A DNA stretch of 10,328 nt from DAOMFB01 sp035519355 (GCA_035519355.1 DATIWM010000206.1:1-10328); one strand, 5' to 3'. Numbered from the stretch's first letter, positions 1-8,140 are shown. Notes: a model not told the origin generated them from the letters alone. Made by a program: numbers and translations.

Positions 1-2256
1 GTACTCGATGTTGAAGTAGTAGAACTTGTTTCCGCCCAGGATGGCGCCCTGGGGATCGAAGAAGGCCTGGTACTTGCCGTCCTTGTATTCCACGGGGACG
101 ATCGCGCCGAACTTGAAGCCGCGGATCGAGCGGTCGCCTCCGATCCGGTAGCGCTCGAAAATGGGAATCGTGATCTGGTTGTAGGGCTGGATGAAGCCGG
201 CTTCGACGTTGAACGCGAAGTTCGACCTTCGGGTCGCCGGGATGTACCAGGTGAACGACGCCGCGGGCTTGTAGTAGGAGAAGTCGCCGCCGAGCGGCCC
301 GCCCGCCACCGTCACGGCGAAACCGTACCGCTTGCCCCGCGTCGGGTCGAACGGATCGTTCCGGCTGTCGTACCGGTAACCCGGCGTGATGGACGACGTC
401 GTCCCTTTGAAGGTGGCGTACGCGATGGGCGGGATTCCGGCTCCCGGCGGGGCCGGCGGGGGAAAGACCTGGTACTGGCTGTTCGTGTCGCTGAACCCGT
501 AGAAGAACGAGAAGAGGTCGAAGAGCCCGAGGCCGACGCCGAGCGAGGCGCTGACGCCCTTGGTCTTCTGGTTGACGTCGAGGTACTCGACGCCCCGGTT
601 GTAGACCGAGCCGCCCACGGACATCCGCTTGTCGAGAAAGTAGGGTTCACTGAACGACAGATCGAGGAAGTTCGAGGTCGACCCCTTCTGGAACTGGATG
701 CCGAGGGTGTCGCCGCGGCCCAGGAAGTTCCGCGTGTTGAACTGGAACTGTCCGAAGAAGCCGTCGAGCTGCGAGTAGCCGGCCCCGAACTGCACCTCGT
801 TGCGGTTGACGTCGGTCCCCTTGAGGGTGATGTCCACCGTCTTCAGGTCGGGGTTCACCCGGTACTCCGGGTCCTCCTCGATCTTGAAGTAGCCGAGCTG
901 CGTGATCTTCATGATCCCCTTCTTGAAGATCTCGATGTCCATGATGTCGCCTTCGTTGAGGGGGATCTCCCGGCGGAGGACCTTGTCCCGCGTCGTCTTG
1001 TTCCCCGCGAACTCGACGCGCCCGAGCCGGTACTGATCTCCTTCCGTGATCCGGATCGTCACGTCGACGACGTTCTTCGGCTTCTCGGTGAACTCGGGAT
1101 TCATGAAGGCGTAGATGTAACCCCGGGCCCGGTAGGCCCCGTCGATCGCCTTGATGCCGTCCTCGAGCACGGCGCGGGAAAGGGGCTTCCCCGGCGTGAA
1201 TTCGAAGGCCTTCTCGAGCCGGGCGACGGGAAAGACGGTGGCGCCCTCGACCTTCAGGGATCCGAAGTAGAAGCGCTCTCCCTCCGCGATGGGAATCGTG
1301 ATCCTCACGCGTCGCTTGACCTTCTCGGGGCGGGTTTCCTTCGGGTTCTGGACGAAGACGTCGAGGATCGGGTCCTTCACGACCACGTCCTTGTAGCCCT
1401 TGTTCTGGTAGACCTTCCGCAGACTCTCGACGTCCTCGTCGTAGCTCGCCTGGTTGAACGTCGACTTCGAGTCGAAGAACCGCCACCAGTGGTCGACCGC
1501 CGTCTTCTTCATCGCGTTCCGAAGCGTCTGCTGCCCGAAGACGGTGTTTCCGGTGAAGCGGATCGACTCGATCTTCAGCTTGTCGCCCTCGTCGATCAGG
1601 AAGACGATTCGCCGCGTGTTCTCGGCGACGGATTCGATCCGCGTCTCGATGGAGGCGGAGCGGAAGCCCTCGGCCTTGTAGGCCTCGACGAGGACCGACT
1701 TCGCCTTCGAGACCTCGCGGAGAGAGATCGGCGATCCGTTCTTGATCTCCGCTTTCCCTTCCTTCAGCTTGTCCTTCAGCTGGGAGGTCGTCAGCTTCTT
1801 GTTCCCCCGGAACTCGAGGTCGGCGACCGTCGGCCGTTCGACGAAGACCGCGATGATCTTCACGCCGCCGGGCACGTCTTCCTTCTCGAGAGACAGGTCC
1901 TCGAACAGGCCCGAGTCCCAGAGCCGGCCGAAGTTCCGCTGCAGGATCTCCGGCGAGTAGGGGTCGCCGGTCTTGACGCCGAGGTAGAAGGCAATCGTCT
2001 CGGCCGTGACTGTCTTTCCCCCCTTTGTGACGATCTCGACGATCCGCGCGCCGGAGGCGGCCGGAGGCGGAAGCGGAGCGCTTTCGAGTACCGGCTTCGG
2101 AATCGCGTCCGAGAGGGGCGAGGGAGACGGCGTCGGGGCCGGGGGGGCGGCGGGAGCGGGCTGCTGTGCGGCGAGAGGCCGGGTCGCGGCGGCGGCCGCC
2201 CCCAGAAGAACGAGCGCGAGACACACGCCCCGCCTCCCCCGCCCGCCGGCGCGCAC
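1..2256 (-). CDS. bamA: Outer-membrane protein assembly factor BamA (Omp85 family), 3' end beyond the window
   Basis: BamA is the core of the BAM machine that folds and inserts beta-barrel proteins into the outer membrane. Read from 2256 down to 1 without interruption, 752 codons are present. A signal peptide (RAGGRGRR n-region, hydrophobic VCLALVLLG core, probable cleavage after LAA near residue 30) is followed by a Pro/Ala-rich linker (about 31-70). Five POTRA repeats follow at roughly 71-142, 143-222, 225-324, 327-406 and 407-480, recognisable by recurring turns such as LEFRGNKKL, IRFTGNTVF, LKVEGATVF and VEFAGNKTT. The beta-barrel starts near 484, with DPTRGKRYGF near 645 and the Omp85 loop-6 motif IRGF at 711-714. 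The C-terminal strands are cut off by the window edge. I chose GTG at 2256 because GGAGGG lies 6 bases upstream; an in-frame GTG at 2280 is possible but has no ribosome site. It is the last visible gene of the operon, 29 bases after clpC. Family assignment is secure. Confidence 0.96.
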   Translation of the reverse strand, partial: MRAGGRGRRGVCLALVLLGAAAAATRPLAAQQPAPAAPPAPTPSPSPLSDAIPKPVLESAPLPPPAASGARIVEIVTKGGKTVTAETIAFYLGVKTGDPYSPEILQRNFGRLWDSGLFEDLSLEKEDVPGGVKIIAVFVERPTVADLEFRGNKKLTTSQLKDKLKEGKAEIKNGSPISLREVSKAKSVLVEAYKAEGFRSASIETRIESVAENTRRIVFLIDEGDKLKIESIRFTGNTVFGQQTLRNAMKKTAVDHWWRFFDSKSTFNQASYDEDVESLRKVYQNKGYKDVVVKDPILDVFVQNPKETRPEKVKRRVRITIPIAEGERFYFGSLKVEGATVFPVARLEKAFEFTPGKPLSRAVLEDGIKAIDGAYRARGYIYAFMNPEFTEKPKNVVDVTIRITEGDQYRLGRVEFAGNKTTRDKVLRREIPLNEGDIMDIEIFKKGIMKITQLGYFKIEEDPEYRVNPDLKTVDITLKGTDVNRNEVQFGAGYSQLDGFFGQFQFNTRNFLGRGDTLGIQFQKGSTSNFLDLSFSEPYFLDKRMSVGGSVYNRGVEYLDVNQKTKGVSASLGVGLGLFDLFSFFYGFSDTNSQYQVFPPPAPPGAGIPPIAYATFKGTTSSITPGYRYDSRNDPFDPTRGKRYGFAVTVAGGPLGGDFSYYKPAASFTWYIPATRRSNFAFNVEAGFIQPYNQITIPIFERYRIGGDRSIRGFKFGAIVPVEYKDGKYQAFFDPQGAILGGNKFYYFNIEY

Positions 2257-2262
2257 GGCGGA

Positions 2263-2268
2263 CCCTCC
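2263..2268 (-). promoter_or_regulatory. Shine-Dalgarno site of bamA
   Basis: On the minus strand GGAGGG sits 6 bases before GTG at 2256. It is the best Shine-Dalgarno match I found before any gene in this window, and it decides between the 2256 start and the GTG at 2280. It lies in the 29-base gap after the clpC stop codon. Confidence 0.6.
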
Positions 2269-2285
2269 GAAGAGCGTCACCCCGG

Positions 2286-4712
2286 CTACCGACCCGTCGC
2301 CACCGGCTCTGCCGACCGGGTCCGGACCTTCAATTCGTCTCCTTCGACGGTCACTTCGACGCACTCGACCGGTTCCCGGGACGTGATGAGCAATTCCGAG
2401 ACCGCATCCTCCACGTGCCGCTGGATCGTCCGCCGGAGGGGCCGGGCGCCCGAGTGCGAGTCATGGCCCGACACCCCGAGAAGCCAGTCGATGGAGGCCT
2501 GATCCACGTGCAGCGCGAGACCGCGGTGCTTCAGGGTGGCGGCGACGTCGTCGATGAGGAGCCGCCCGATGGCCCGCAGCTCCTCGAGCCCGAGCGGGTT
2601 GAAGACGATGACCTCGTCGATCCGGTTCGTGAACTCGGGGGAGAACTCCCGCCGCAGCTCCTTGAGGACGAGGTCCTCGACCTCGCGCCGGGCCATCGCC
2701 CCCTTTCCCTCGCCGAATCCCACCTTCGACTGCGTGACGAGGAACTTCGTGCCGATGTTCGAGGTCATGATGATGAGCGTGTTCTTGAAGTCGACGACGT
2801 TGCCGTAGGCGTCCGTCAGCTGGCCGTCCTCGAGGATCTGGAGAAGGAGGTTCGCGATGTCGGGGTGCGCCTTCTCGATCTCGTCGAGCAGGATGACCGA
2901 GTAGGGCTGGCGCCGGATCCGCTCCGTCATCTGCCCGCCCTCCTCGTGGCCGACATAGCCGGGCGGCGACCCGATGAGCTTTGAGACGGCGTGCTTTTCC
3001 ATGTACTCCGACATGTCGAAGCGGACGAGCGCGCGCGGGTTGTCGAAGAGGAACTCGGCGAGCCGCCGGGCGACCTCCGTCTTGCCGACGCCCGAGGGCC
3101 CGAGGAAGATGAAGGAGCCCATCGGCCGGTTCGGGTTCTTCACGCCGAGGCGCGAGCGGCGGATGGCCCGGCTGATCGCCTCGATGGCGGGGTCCTGCCC
3201 GATGACGCGCCGCCGGAGCGTCGCCTCCATGTGGAGGAGCTTCTCGGCCTCCTCCACGTGGAGGGAGGTGACCGGGATGCCGGTCCAGCTCGAAATGATC
3301 TCCTCGACGTCGCCGCGGGTGACCTCCACGGCCTGGCTCTCTTCACTCTCGAGGGCCTTGGTCCGCTCGATCTCCTCCTTGATCTCGATCTCGCGCTCCC
3401 GGAGGAAGACGGCGCGCTCGAAGTCCTTCTCGGAGATCGCCTTCTTCATCTCCTTGACGATCTGCTTCACTTCGTTCTCGAGGCGGCGGAGGTTCTGCGT
3501 GTCGGCCGTCTTCCGGAGCTTCACCTTGGCCCCGGCCTCGTCGAGGATGTCGATCGCCTTGTCGGGGAAGAAGCGGTCGGGGATGTAGCGGTTCGCCTGG
3601 TAGACGGCGGTCCGGATCGCCTCGTCGGTGTACCGGACGTGGTGGAACTTCTCGTACCGCTCGCGGACGCCGTCCAGGATCTCCAGCGTCTCCTCCTCGT
3701 TCGGCGGCGCGACGTTGATCGCCTGGAACCGGCGGAGGAGCGAGCGGTCCTTTTCGATGTACTTCCGGTACTCCTTCATCGTCGTGGCGCCGATGCAGGA
3801 AATCTCGCCTCGCGACAGGGCGGGCTTCAGGATGTTCGCCGCGTCGAGGGAGCCCTCGGCCGAGCCCGCGCCGATCAGGGAGTGGATCTCGTCGATGAAG
3901 ACGATGAGGTCGTGGTTCTCCTTCAGCTCCTTCAGAATCCCCTTCAGGCGTTCCTCGAACTGGCCCCGGTACTTCGTCCCCGCCACGATGAGGGAGAGGT
4001 CGAGGGCGAGGATCTTCCGGTTCGCCAGGAAGAGCGGGACGCTCCCCTCGACGATCCGCTGCGCCAGTCCCTCCACGATGGCCGTCTTTCCGACGCCGGG
4101 CTCGCCGAGGAGGATCGGGTTGTTCTTCGTCCGCCGCGAGAGGATCTGGATGATCCGCTCGACCTCCTTGTCGCGCCCGACGAGGGGGTCGAAGGAGCCC
4201 TGGTTCGCCAGAGCCGTCAGGTCCCGGGCATACTCGGCGAGGAACGGGAGCTCCTTCTTCTGCTTCGAGGCCTCCCGCTCCTTGATGAGGGCGATCGTCT
4301 CCTCGCGGACGCCGTACAGGTTGAAGCCGTGGGAGACGAGGATGCGGCTGGCGACGCACGGGTCCACGCGGAGGATCCCGATGAGAAGGTGCTCCGTTCC
4401 GACGTAGGGGTGCATCATCGACTCCGCCTCGTGGGAGGCGTAGGCGAGGATCTTCTTGGACTCTTCCGAAAGCGGCAGCTCCTGCGTCGACGAGACCCGC
4501 TCCACGAAGACGCGGTCCCCTTCGATTTCCCGCCGGATGTCGTCCGGCTTGACGTTGAAACGGGAGAAGATCTCCTTGATGACGTCCTCTCCCTCGCGGA
4601 GGATGCCGAGGAGAATGTGCTCCGACTCGATCACCTTCGAGCCGAGCTTGGACGACTCGTAGCGGGCGAAGAAGAGGGCGCGGCGCGCTTTCTCGTTGTA
4701 CTTTTCGAACAT
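2286..4712 (-). CDS. clpC: ClpC-type AAA+ unfoldase (ATP-binding subunit of Clp protease)
   Basis: This is a cytoplasmic Hsp100 unfoldase of 808 residues that threads substrates into the ClpP peptidase using ATP. A double Clp-N domain (about 1-146) comes first. AAA domain 1 has Walker A GEPGVGKT (203-210), pore loop KYRG (247-250), Walker B VFIDEIH (271-277) and arginines 327/328. The middle region carries a UVR motif (about 412-447), the hallmark of ClpC as opposed to ClpA or ClpB. AAA domain 2 has Walker A GPSGVGKT (538-545), pore loop GYVG (585-588), Walker B VILLDEIEKA (606-615) and sensor-2 GARPLRR (755-761). VGF at 664-666 matches the ClpP-docking loop of ClpC proteins, so a ClpP partner is expected elsewhere. 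Length is typical of the family. ATG at 4712 is 3 bases after the lolD stop, implying coupled translation; only a weak GGGG lies 8 bases upstream. No key residue appears to be missing. Confidence 0.97.
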   Translation of the reverse strand: MFEKYNEKARRALFFARYESSKLGSKVIESEHILLGILREGEDVIKEIFSRFNVKPDDIRREIEGDRVFVERVSSTQELPLSEESKKILAYASHEAESMMHPYVGTEHLLIGILRVDPCVASRILVSHGFNLYGVREETIALIKEREASKQKKELPFLAEYARDLTALANQGSFDPLVGRDKEVERIIQILSRRTKNNPILLGEPGVGKTAIVEGLAQRIVEGSVPLFLANRKILALDLSLIVAGTKYRGQFEERLKGILKELKENHDLIVFIDEIHSLIGAGSAEGSLDAANILKPALSRGEISCIGATTMKEYRKYIEKDRSLLRRFQAINVAPPNEEETLEILDGVRERYEKFHHVRYTDEAIRTAVYQANRYIPDRFFPDKAIDILDEAGAKVKLRKTADTQNLRRLENEVKQIVKEMKKAISEKDFERAVFLREREIEIKEEIERTKALESEESQAVEVTRGDVEEIISSWTGIPVTSLHVEEAEKLLHMEATLRRRVIGQDPAIEAISRAIRRSRLGVKNPNRPMGSFIFLGPSGVGKTEVARRLAEFLFDNPRALVRFDMSEYMEKHAVSKLIGSPPGYVGHEEGGQMTERIRRQPYSVILLDEIEKAHPDIANLLLQILEDGQLTDAYGNVVDFKNTLIIMTSNIGTKFLVTQSKVGFGEGKGAMARREVEDLVLKELRREFSPEFTNRIDEVIVFNPLGLEELRAIGRLLIDDVAATLKHRGLALHVDQASIDWLLGVSGHDSHSGARPLRRTIQRHVEDAVSELLITSREPVECVEVTVEGDELKVRTRSAEPVATGR

Positions 4713-4715
4713 GGG

Positions 4716-5402
4716 CTAGACCCCGGTCAACCCGTTCGGAGTCAACAGTTTCATCGTAGCACAGCGTTTGGCCCATTCCGGGTCGTGCGTCACGACGACA
4801 GCCGCTCCGGCGCGCTCTCTGGCCACCTCCGAGAGGAGGTCGAAGACGGAGCGGGCGTGAGCGGCGTCGAGGCTCCCCGTCGGCTCGTCGCAAAGGAGGA
4901 GACGCGGCCTCCGGACCACGGCCCGGGCGATGGCGACGCGCTGCCGCTCACCCCCTGAAAGCGTTCGCGGAAAGGCCCCCGCCTTCCCCGAGAGCCCCAC
5001 ACGCCCGAGGACCTCGCGCGCCGCCGACCGGGCCTCCTCCTCGGCCGCGTCGGCGAGGAAGAGGGGCAGCGCGACGTTCTCTTCGGCCGTCAGCTCCGGG
5101 AGAAGGTGGTGGAACTGGAAGACGAAGCCGATGGCCTCGCCCCGAAGCGCGGCCCGTCGCTCGGGCGGAAGGCCGGTCCACGAGCGGCCCCCGACCTCGA
5201 CCGCCCCCTCGTCGGGCTCCTCGAGCCCCGCAAAGAGGTGGAGGAGCGTCGACTTGCCGCAACCGGACGGGCCCGTGACGGCGAGGAAGTCGCCGGAGCG
5301 GACCTCGAGCGATACGCCGCGGAAGATCTCCACGCGCGCCTCGCCCGCGCCGAAGCCCTTCGAGACGCCCCGGGCCGAAAGGAGCGGGCCCTCAGACGGC
5401 AC
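4716..5402 (-). CDS. lolD: Lipoprotein-releasing ABC transporter ATPase LolD
   Basis: LolD is the ATPase that powers extraction of mature lipoproteins from the inner membrane by LolC/LolE for transfer to LolA. With the start at 5402 it has 228 residues, close to the usual 230 or so. Walker A is GPSGCGKS (44-51), the Q-loop glutamine is near 96, the ABC signature LSGGE is at 148-152, Walker B LLLCDEP is at 168-174 and the switch histidine is near 206. The stretch QFHHLLPELTAEENV after the Q-loop is characteristic of LolD and separates it from MacB or FtsE ATPases. GTG at 5402 is preceded by GGAAG at 6 bases and overlaps the lolC stop by 11 bases. An in-frame GTG at 5420 (234 residues, 29-base overlap) is the alternative and has no visible ribosome site. 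Immediate linkage to the permease gene supports the assignment. Confidence 0.93.
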   Translation of the reverse strand: MPSEGPLLSARGVSKGFGAGEARVEIFRGVSLEVRSGDFLAVTGPSGCGKSTLLHLFAGLEEPDEGAVEVGGRSWTGLPPERRAALRGEAIGFVFQFHHLLPELTAEENVALPLFLADAAEEEARSAAREVLGRVGLSGKAGAFPRTLSGGERQRVAIARAVVRRPRLLLCDEPTGSLDAAHARSVFDLLSEVARERAGAAVVVTHDPEWAKRCATMKLLTPNGLTGV

Positions 5403-6537
5403 GGAGCACTTCCGCAACACGGCGCCGGGCCGCCGTCCGGGCCGGGAGAGCCGATGCGGCGAAGGACCAGAGGACGGAGAGGACGACGACCGCGCCGAGC
5501 TCCAGCGGATCGACCCGGAACGGGACGTGGGCCAGCGAGTAGAGATGAGCCGGGAGGGGGATCGCTCGGGTGGCGTCGAGAACGACCGCGGCCGCCGTCC
5601 CGAGAAGGGCGCCCGCCGCCGTCCCGAGGATTCCGACCCCCGCCCCCGCCGCGAGGAAGACGCGCGCGACCGTTCGCGGCGGGGCGCCGAGGACGGCCAG
5701 GATCGCCGCGTCCCCTGCCCGCGTCGCCCCGAGGACGGCCGATGTCGCCGCCAGGTTGAGGCCCGCCACGATGACGATCAGGAAGACGGTGGCGAAGAGG
5801 ACGGCCCGCTCGAGCTTCAGCGCGAGGACGAGGGAGCGGTTCGCCTCCTCCCACGTCGTGGCCGAGACGCCGCCGCCGAGGGCGTCGACGACGCCTCGCG
5901 CCGCCAGCGTGGCGCGCCGCGGGTCGGCGAGAAAGACCTCGTAGGCGCTGGCCCCCCCCTCCGGCAGAGCGAAGAGCCGGCGCGCCGCCTCGAGCGGGAG
6001 GACCGCCTCCGGCTCCCGGCGCCCCGTCGACGCCGGCACGACCTTTTCGACGGCCATCGAGACCGCGATGGGGACGGGGCCGAGCGGCGAGAGCCGGGTC
6101 CGCGAGGAGACGACCGTCACGTCGTCGCCGGCGACCGCCCCGAGCGGCCGGGCCTGCGAGAGGTCGAGGACCAGCCCCGTCGTCCCGGCGCGCCCGACGG
6201 CCTGCGCCGGCGCGGTCCGTCCGGAGATGCTGATCCAGATCCGGCCCCGCGCCACCGGGGAGACCGACACGACGCCCGGCAGGGCGGCGAGCTTCTCCGC
6301 GAGGCCGTCCGCCGGCGTGAAGGCGTCCCGGCCGGCCGGCGTCACCGTCAGGTGCGGCGTCTCGGCCAGGAGGCGCGAGCGGATGTGCGTCTGGAAACCC
6401 GCCAGGAGCGCGAGCGACACGACGAGCGCGGCGACGCCGAGCGTGAGACCCAGGAGGGCCGCCAGCGCGACGACTCCCACCTGCGCCTCCTTCCGGGAGG
6501 CGAGGAGATACCGCCGCGCCAGGAGAAGGGCGATCAC
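5392..6537 (-). CDS. lolC: Lipoprotein-releasing ABC transporter permease, LolC/LolE family
   Basis: This inner-membrane permease works with LolD to lift outer-membrane lipoproteins out of the inner membrane. The 381 residues begin IALLLARRYLLASRKEAQ, the typical LolC/E amphipathic start. TM1 spans about 22-46 and leads into a MacB-like periplasmic domain (about 50-240). FtsX-like segments follow at about 246-268, 292-320 and 346-365. The C-terminus ALPARTAARRRVAEVLRAV matches the usual end of the family. It is slightly shorter than the usual 400 or so residues. GTG at 6537 overlaps the lysS stop as GTGA, so translation is probably coupled. An open frame continues upstream to 6771 but lies inside lysS in another frame and is not part of the gene. 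Only one permease gene sits beside lolD, so it may act as a homodimer; LolC and LolE cannot be told apart from sequence alone here. Confidence 0.92.
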   Translation of the reverse strand: MIALLLARRYLLASRKEAQVGVVALAALLGLTLGVAALVVSLALLAGFQTHIRSRLLAETPHLTVTPAGRDAFTPADGLAEKLAALPGVVSVSPVARGRIWISISGRTAPAQAVGRAGTTGLVLDLSQARPLGAVAGDDVTVVSSRTRLSPLGPVPIAVSMAVEKVVPASTGRREPEAVLPLEAARRLFALPEGGASAYEVFLADPRRATLAARGVVDALGGGVSATTWEEANRSLVLALKLERAVLFATVFLIVIVAGLNLAATSAVLGATRAGDAAILAVLGAPPRTVARVFLAAGAGVGILGTAAGALLGTAAAVVLDATRAIPLPAHLYSLAHVPFRVDPLELGAVVVLSVLWSFAASALPARTAARRRVAEVLRAV

Positions 6538-8123
6538 GCCTTCGGCCGCATCAGCGGGAAGAGGATGACGTCGCGGATGGAGGGGCTGTTCGTGAAGAGC
6601 ATGGCGAGCCGGTCGATGCCGACTCCCTCCCCCGCCGTCGGCGGCATCCCGTACGAAAGAGCCTCGACGTAGTCCTCGTCGTAGAGCATCGCCTCGTCGT
6701 CCCCTCTTGTCCTCTCGGCCACCTGCGCGCGGAACTTCTCGGCCTGCTCGTCCGGATCGTTCAGCTCGCAAAAGCCGTTGGCCACCTCCATCCGGCCGAT
6801 GAAGAGCTCGAACCGGTCGGCGGTCGCCGGGTCGCCCGGCTTCGTCTTGGAGAGAGGCGAGATCTCCGCGGGATAGTCGACCACAAACGTCGGCTGGACG
6901 AGCCGTTTCTCCACCACGGCTCCGAAGATCTCGGCCAGGAGCTTCCCTTTCGAGTCGCCGAACCTCTCGACATTCTCCACACCGTACCGTTCCGCAGTCT
7001 TTTTCAGAAGGTGAAGATCGCGGAGGTCACCGGCCGTCAGTCGGGCGCCCGGCGCGCCGTCCTGCTCGGGACCCTTCGCAGAAATATTCCGTCTTTCATC
7101 CTCGGCGGCACCCACGTTTTCAAGGATCGCGTCCACCATGCTCAGCCTCCTGAACGGGGCCTTCAGCGAGATCGTCTCCTCCCCCCACGGCAGTTCGGTC
7201 CCTCCGAGGATCTCGAGCGCGGCCGACGTCAGGAGCTCTTCGGTCAGCGCCATCTGGTCGCGGGCGTCGGCGTACGCCGTGTAGAACTCCAGCATCGTGA
7301 ACTCGGGGTTGTGCTGGGTGGAGATCCCCTCGTTCCGGAAGTTCCGGTTGATTTCATAGACCTTTGGAAATCCGCCCACGACGAGACGCTTCAGGTAGAG
7401 CTCCGGGGCGATCCGGAGGAAGAGGTCGATGTCGAGGGCGTTGTGGTGCGTCACGAAGGGACGCGCCGCCGCGCCGCCGGGGATCGGCTGCATCATCGGC
7501 GTCTCCACCTCGACGAAGCCGCGCCCGTCGAAGAACCGCCGGATGAAGGAGACGAGCTTCGCGCGGACCTCGAAGGTCCTCCGGGTTCCGGGCGACACGA
7601 AGAGGTCGACGTAACGCTGGCGGTAGCGGCGTTCCACGTCCGTCAGGCCGTGCCACTTGTCGGGGAGCGGCCGGAGGGACTTCGCGAGAAAATCGAGGCG
7701 GCCGGCCTTCACCGAGAGCTCTCCCGTCCGGGTCCTGAAGACCGTCCCGTCGACGCCGACATGGTCGCCGAGGTCGAGCTGTTCGTAGAGGGACCATTCT
7801 TCGCCGGGAAGCGCGTCTTTCTTCAGGTAGACCTGGAGCCGCTCGGCACCGTCGGAGAGGTCGAGGAAGACGGCCTTCCCCATCTTTCGTATGGCGAGAA
7901 TCCGACCGGGGACACGAACGCGCCGGCCGGTCTCGGGCTCGGCCTCCAGCGCCGCGGCGTCCTTCGGGCCCCAGAGCGCCACGACGTCGGAGACGAGGTG
8001 CGTCGGGTCCCAGCGGTTCGGGTAGAGGGGCCGTCCGAGCTTCGCGATCCGCTCGCGGGCGGCCCGTCGGTTGGCAACCTGCTCGGCGAGGCTGGCTTCG
8101 GTCGGCGGAGTCTCTTCAGACAT
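6534..8123 (-). CDS. lysS: Lysine--tRNA ligase, class II
   Basis: LysRS charges tRNA-Lys with lysine in the cytoplasm. The protein has 529 residues, against about 500 for typical bacterial LysS. An N-terminal helix leads to an OB-fold anticodon-binding domain (about 67-146). The class II catalytic core follows: motif 1 FVEVETPMMQPIPGGAAARPF (203-223), motif 2 around YEINRNFRNEGISTQHNPEF (256-275) and motif 3 GMPPTAGEGVGIDRLAML (492-509), ending in FTNSPSIRDVILFPLMRPKA. An extra charged segment at about 338-362 is longer than in the E. coli enzyme and probably forms a surface loop. ATG at 8123 has no Shine-Dalgarno sequence, but an extended -10-like element ends 8 bases upstream. It is probably the first gene of the lysS-lolC-lolD-clpC-bamA operon, since its stop overlaps the lolC start and the gap above it holds the promoter candidate. 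Confidence 0.97.
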   Translation of the reverse strand: MSEETPPTEASLAEQVANRRAARERIAKLGRPLYPNRWDPTHLVSDVVALWGPKDAAALEAEPETGRRVRVPGRILAIRKMGKAVFLDLSDGAERLQVYLKKDALPGEEWSLYEQLDLGDHVGVDGTVFRTRTGELSVKAGRLDFLAKSLRPLPDKWHGLTDVERRYRQRYVDLFVSPGTRRTFEVRAKLVSFIRRFFDGRGFVEVETPMMQPIPGGAAARPFVTHHNALDIDLFLRIAPELYLKRLVVGGFPKVYEINRNFRNEGISTQHNPEFTMLEFYTAYADARDQMALTEELLTSAALEILGGTELPWGEETISLKAPFRRLSMVDAILENVGAAEDERRNISAKGPEQDGAPGARLTAGDLRDLHLLKKTAERYGVENVERFGDSKGKLLAEIFGAVVEKRLVQPTFVVDYPAEISPLSKTKPGDPATADRFELFIGRMEVANGFCELNDPDEQAEKFRAQVAERTRGDDEAMLYDEDYVEALSYGMPPTAGEGVGIDRLAMLFTNSPSIRDVILFPLMRPKA

Positions 8124-8131
8124 CGCCGCGG

Positions 8132-8140
8132 ATTAAAACA
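8132..8140 (-). promoter_or_regulatory. Candidate extended -10 promoter of lysS operon
   Basis: The minus strand reads TGTTTTAAT, matching the extended -10 form TGnTATAAT at eight of nine positions if n is free, in the 26-base gap between the unknown gene and lysS. The hexamer TTTAAT ends 8 bases before ATG at 8123, so transcription would begin at or very near the start codon. No good -35 hexamer lies 16-18 bases upstream, which an extended -10 can tolerate. The AT patch stands out against the GC-rich surroundings. This is inferred from sequence only. Confidence 0.4.

Noticed and set aside
647..2224. A 525-codon minus-strand open frame over bamA
   Set aside because: It is Arg/Gly/Pro-rich with no family features and lies one frame away from the clear BamA reading, which runs without interruption through the same DNA. 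Shadow of high GC.
2991..4958. A 655-codon plus-strand open frame antisense to clpC
   Set aside because: Composition is Leu/Asp/Glu/Arg/Val-rich, as expected when the complement of a GC-rich gene is read in a mirror frame. clpC is an intact, strongly conserved family on the other strand.
4930..6672. A 580-codon plus-strand open frame across lolD and lolC
   Set aside because: Extremely Arg/Asp/Gly-rich and antisense to two well-supported transporter genes; no recognisable domain.
6538..6771. N-terminal extension of the LolC/E frame upstream of 6537
   Set aside because: It overlaps the conserved motif 3 end of lysS in another frame, is Arg/Gly-rich, and the family N-terminus fits the start at 6537.
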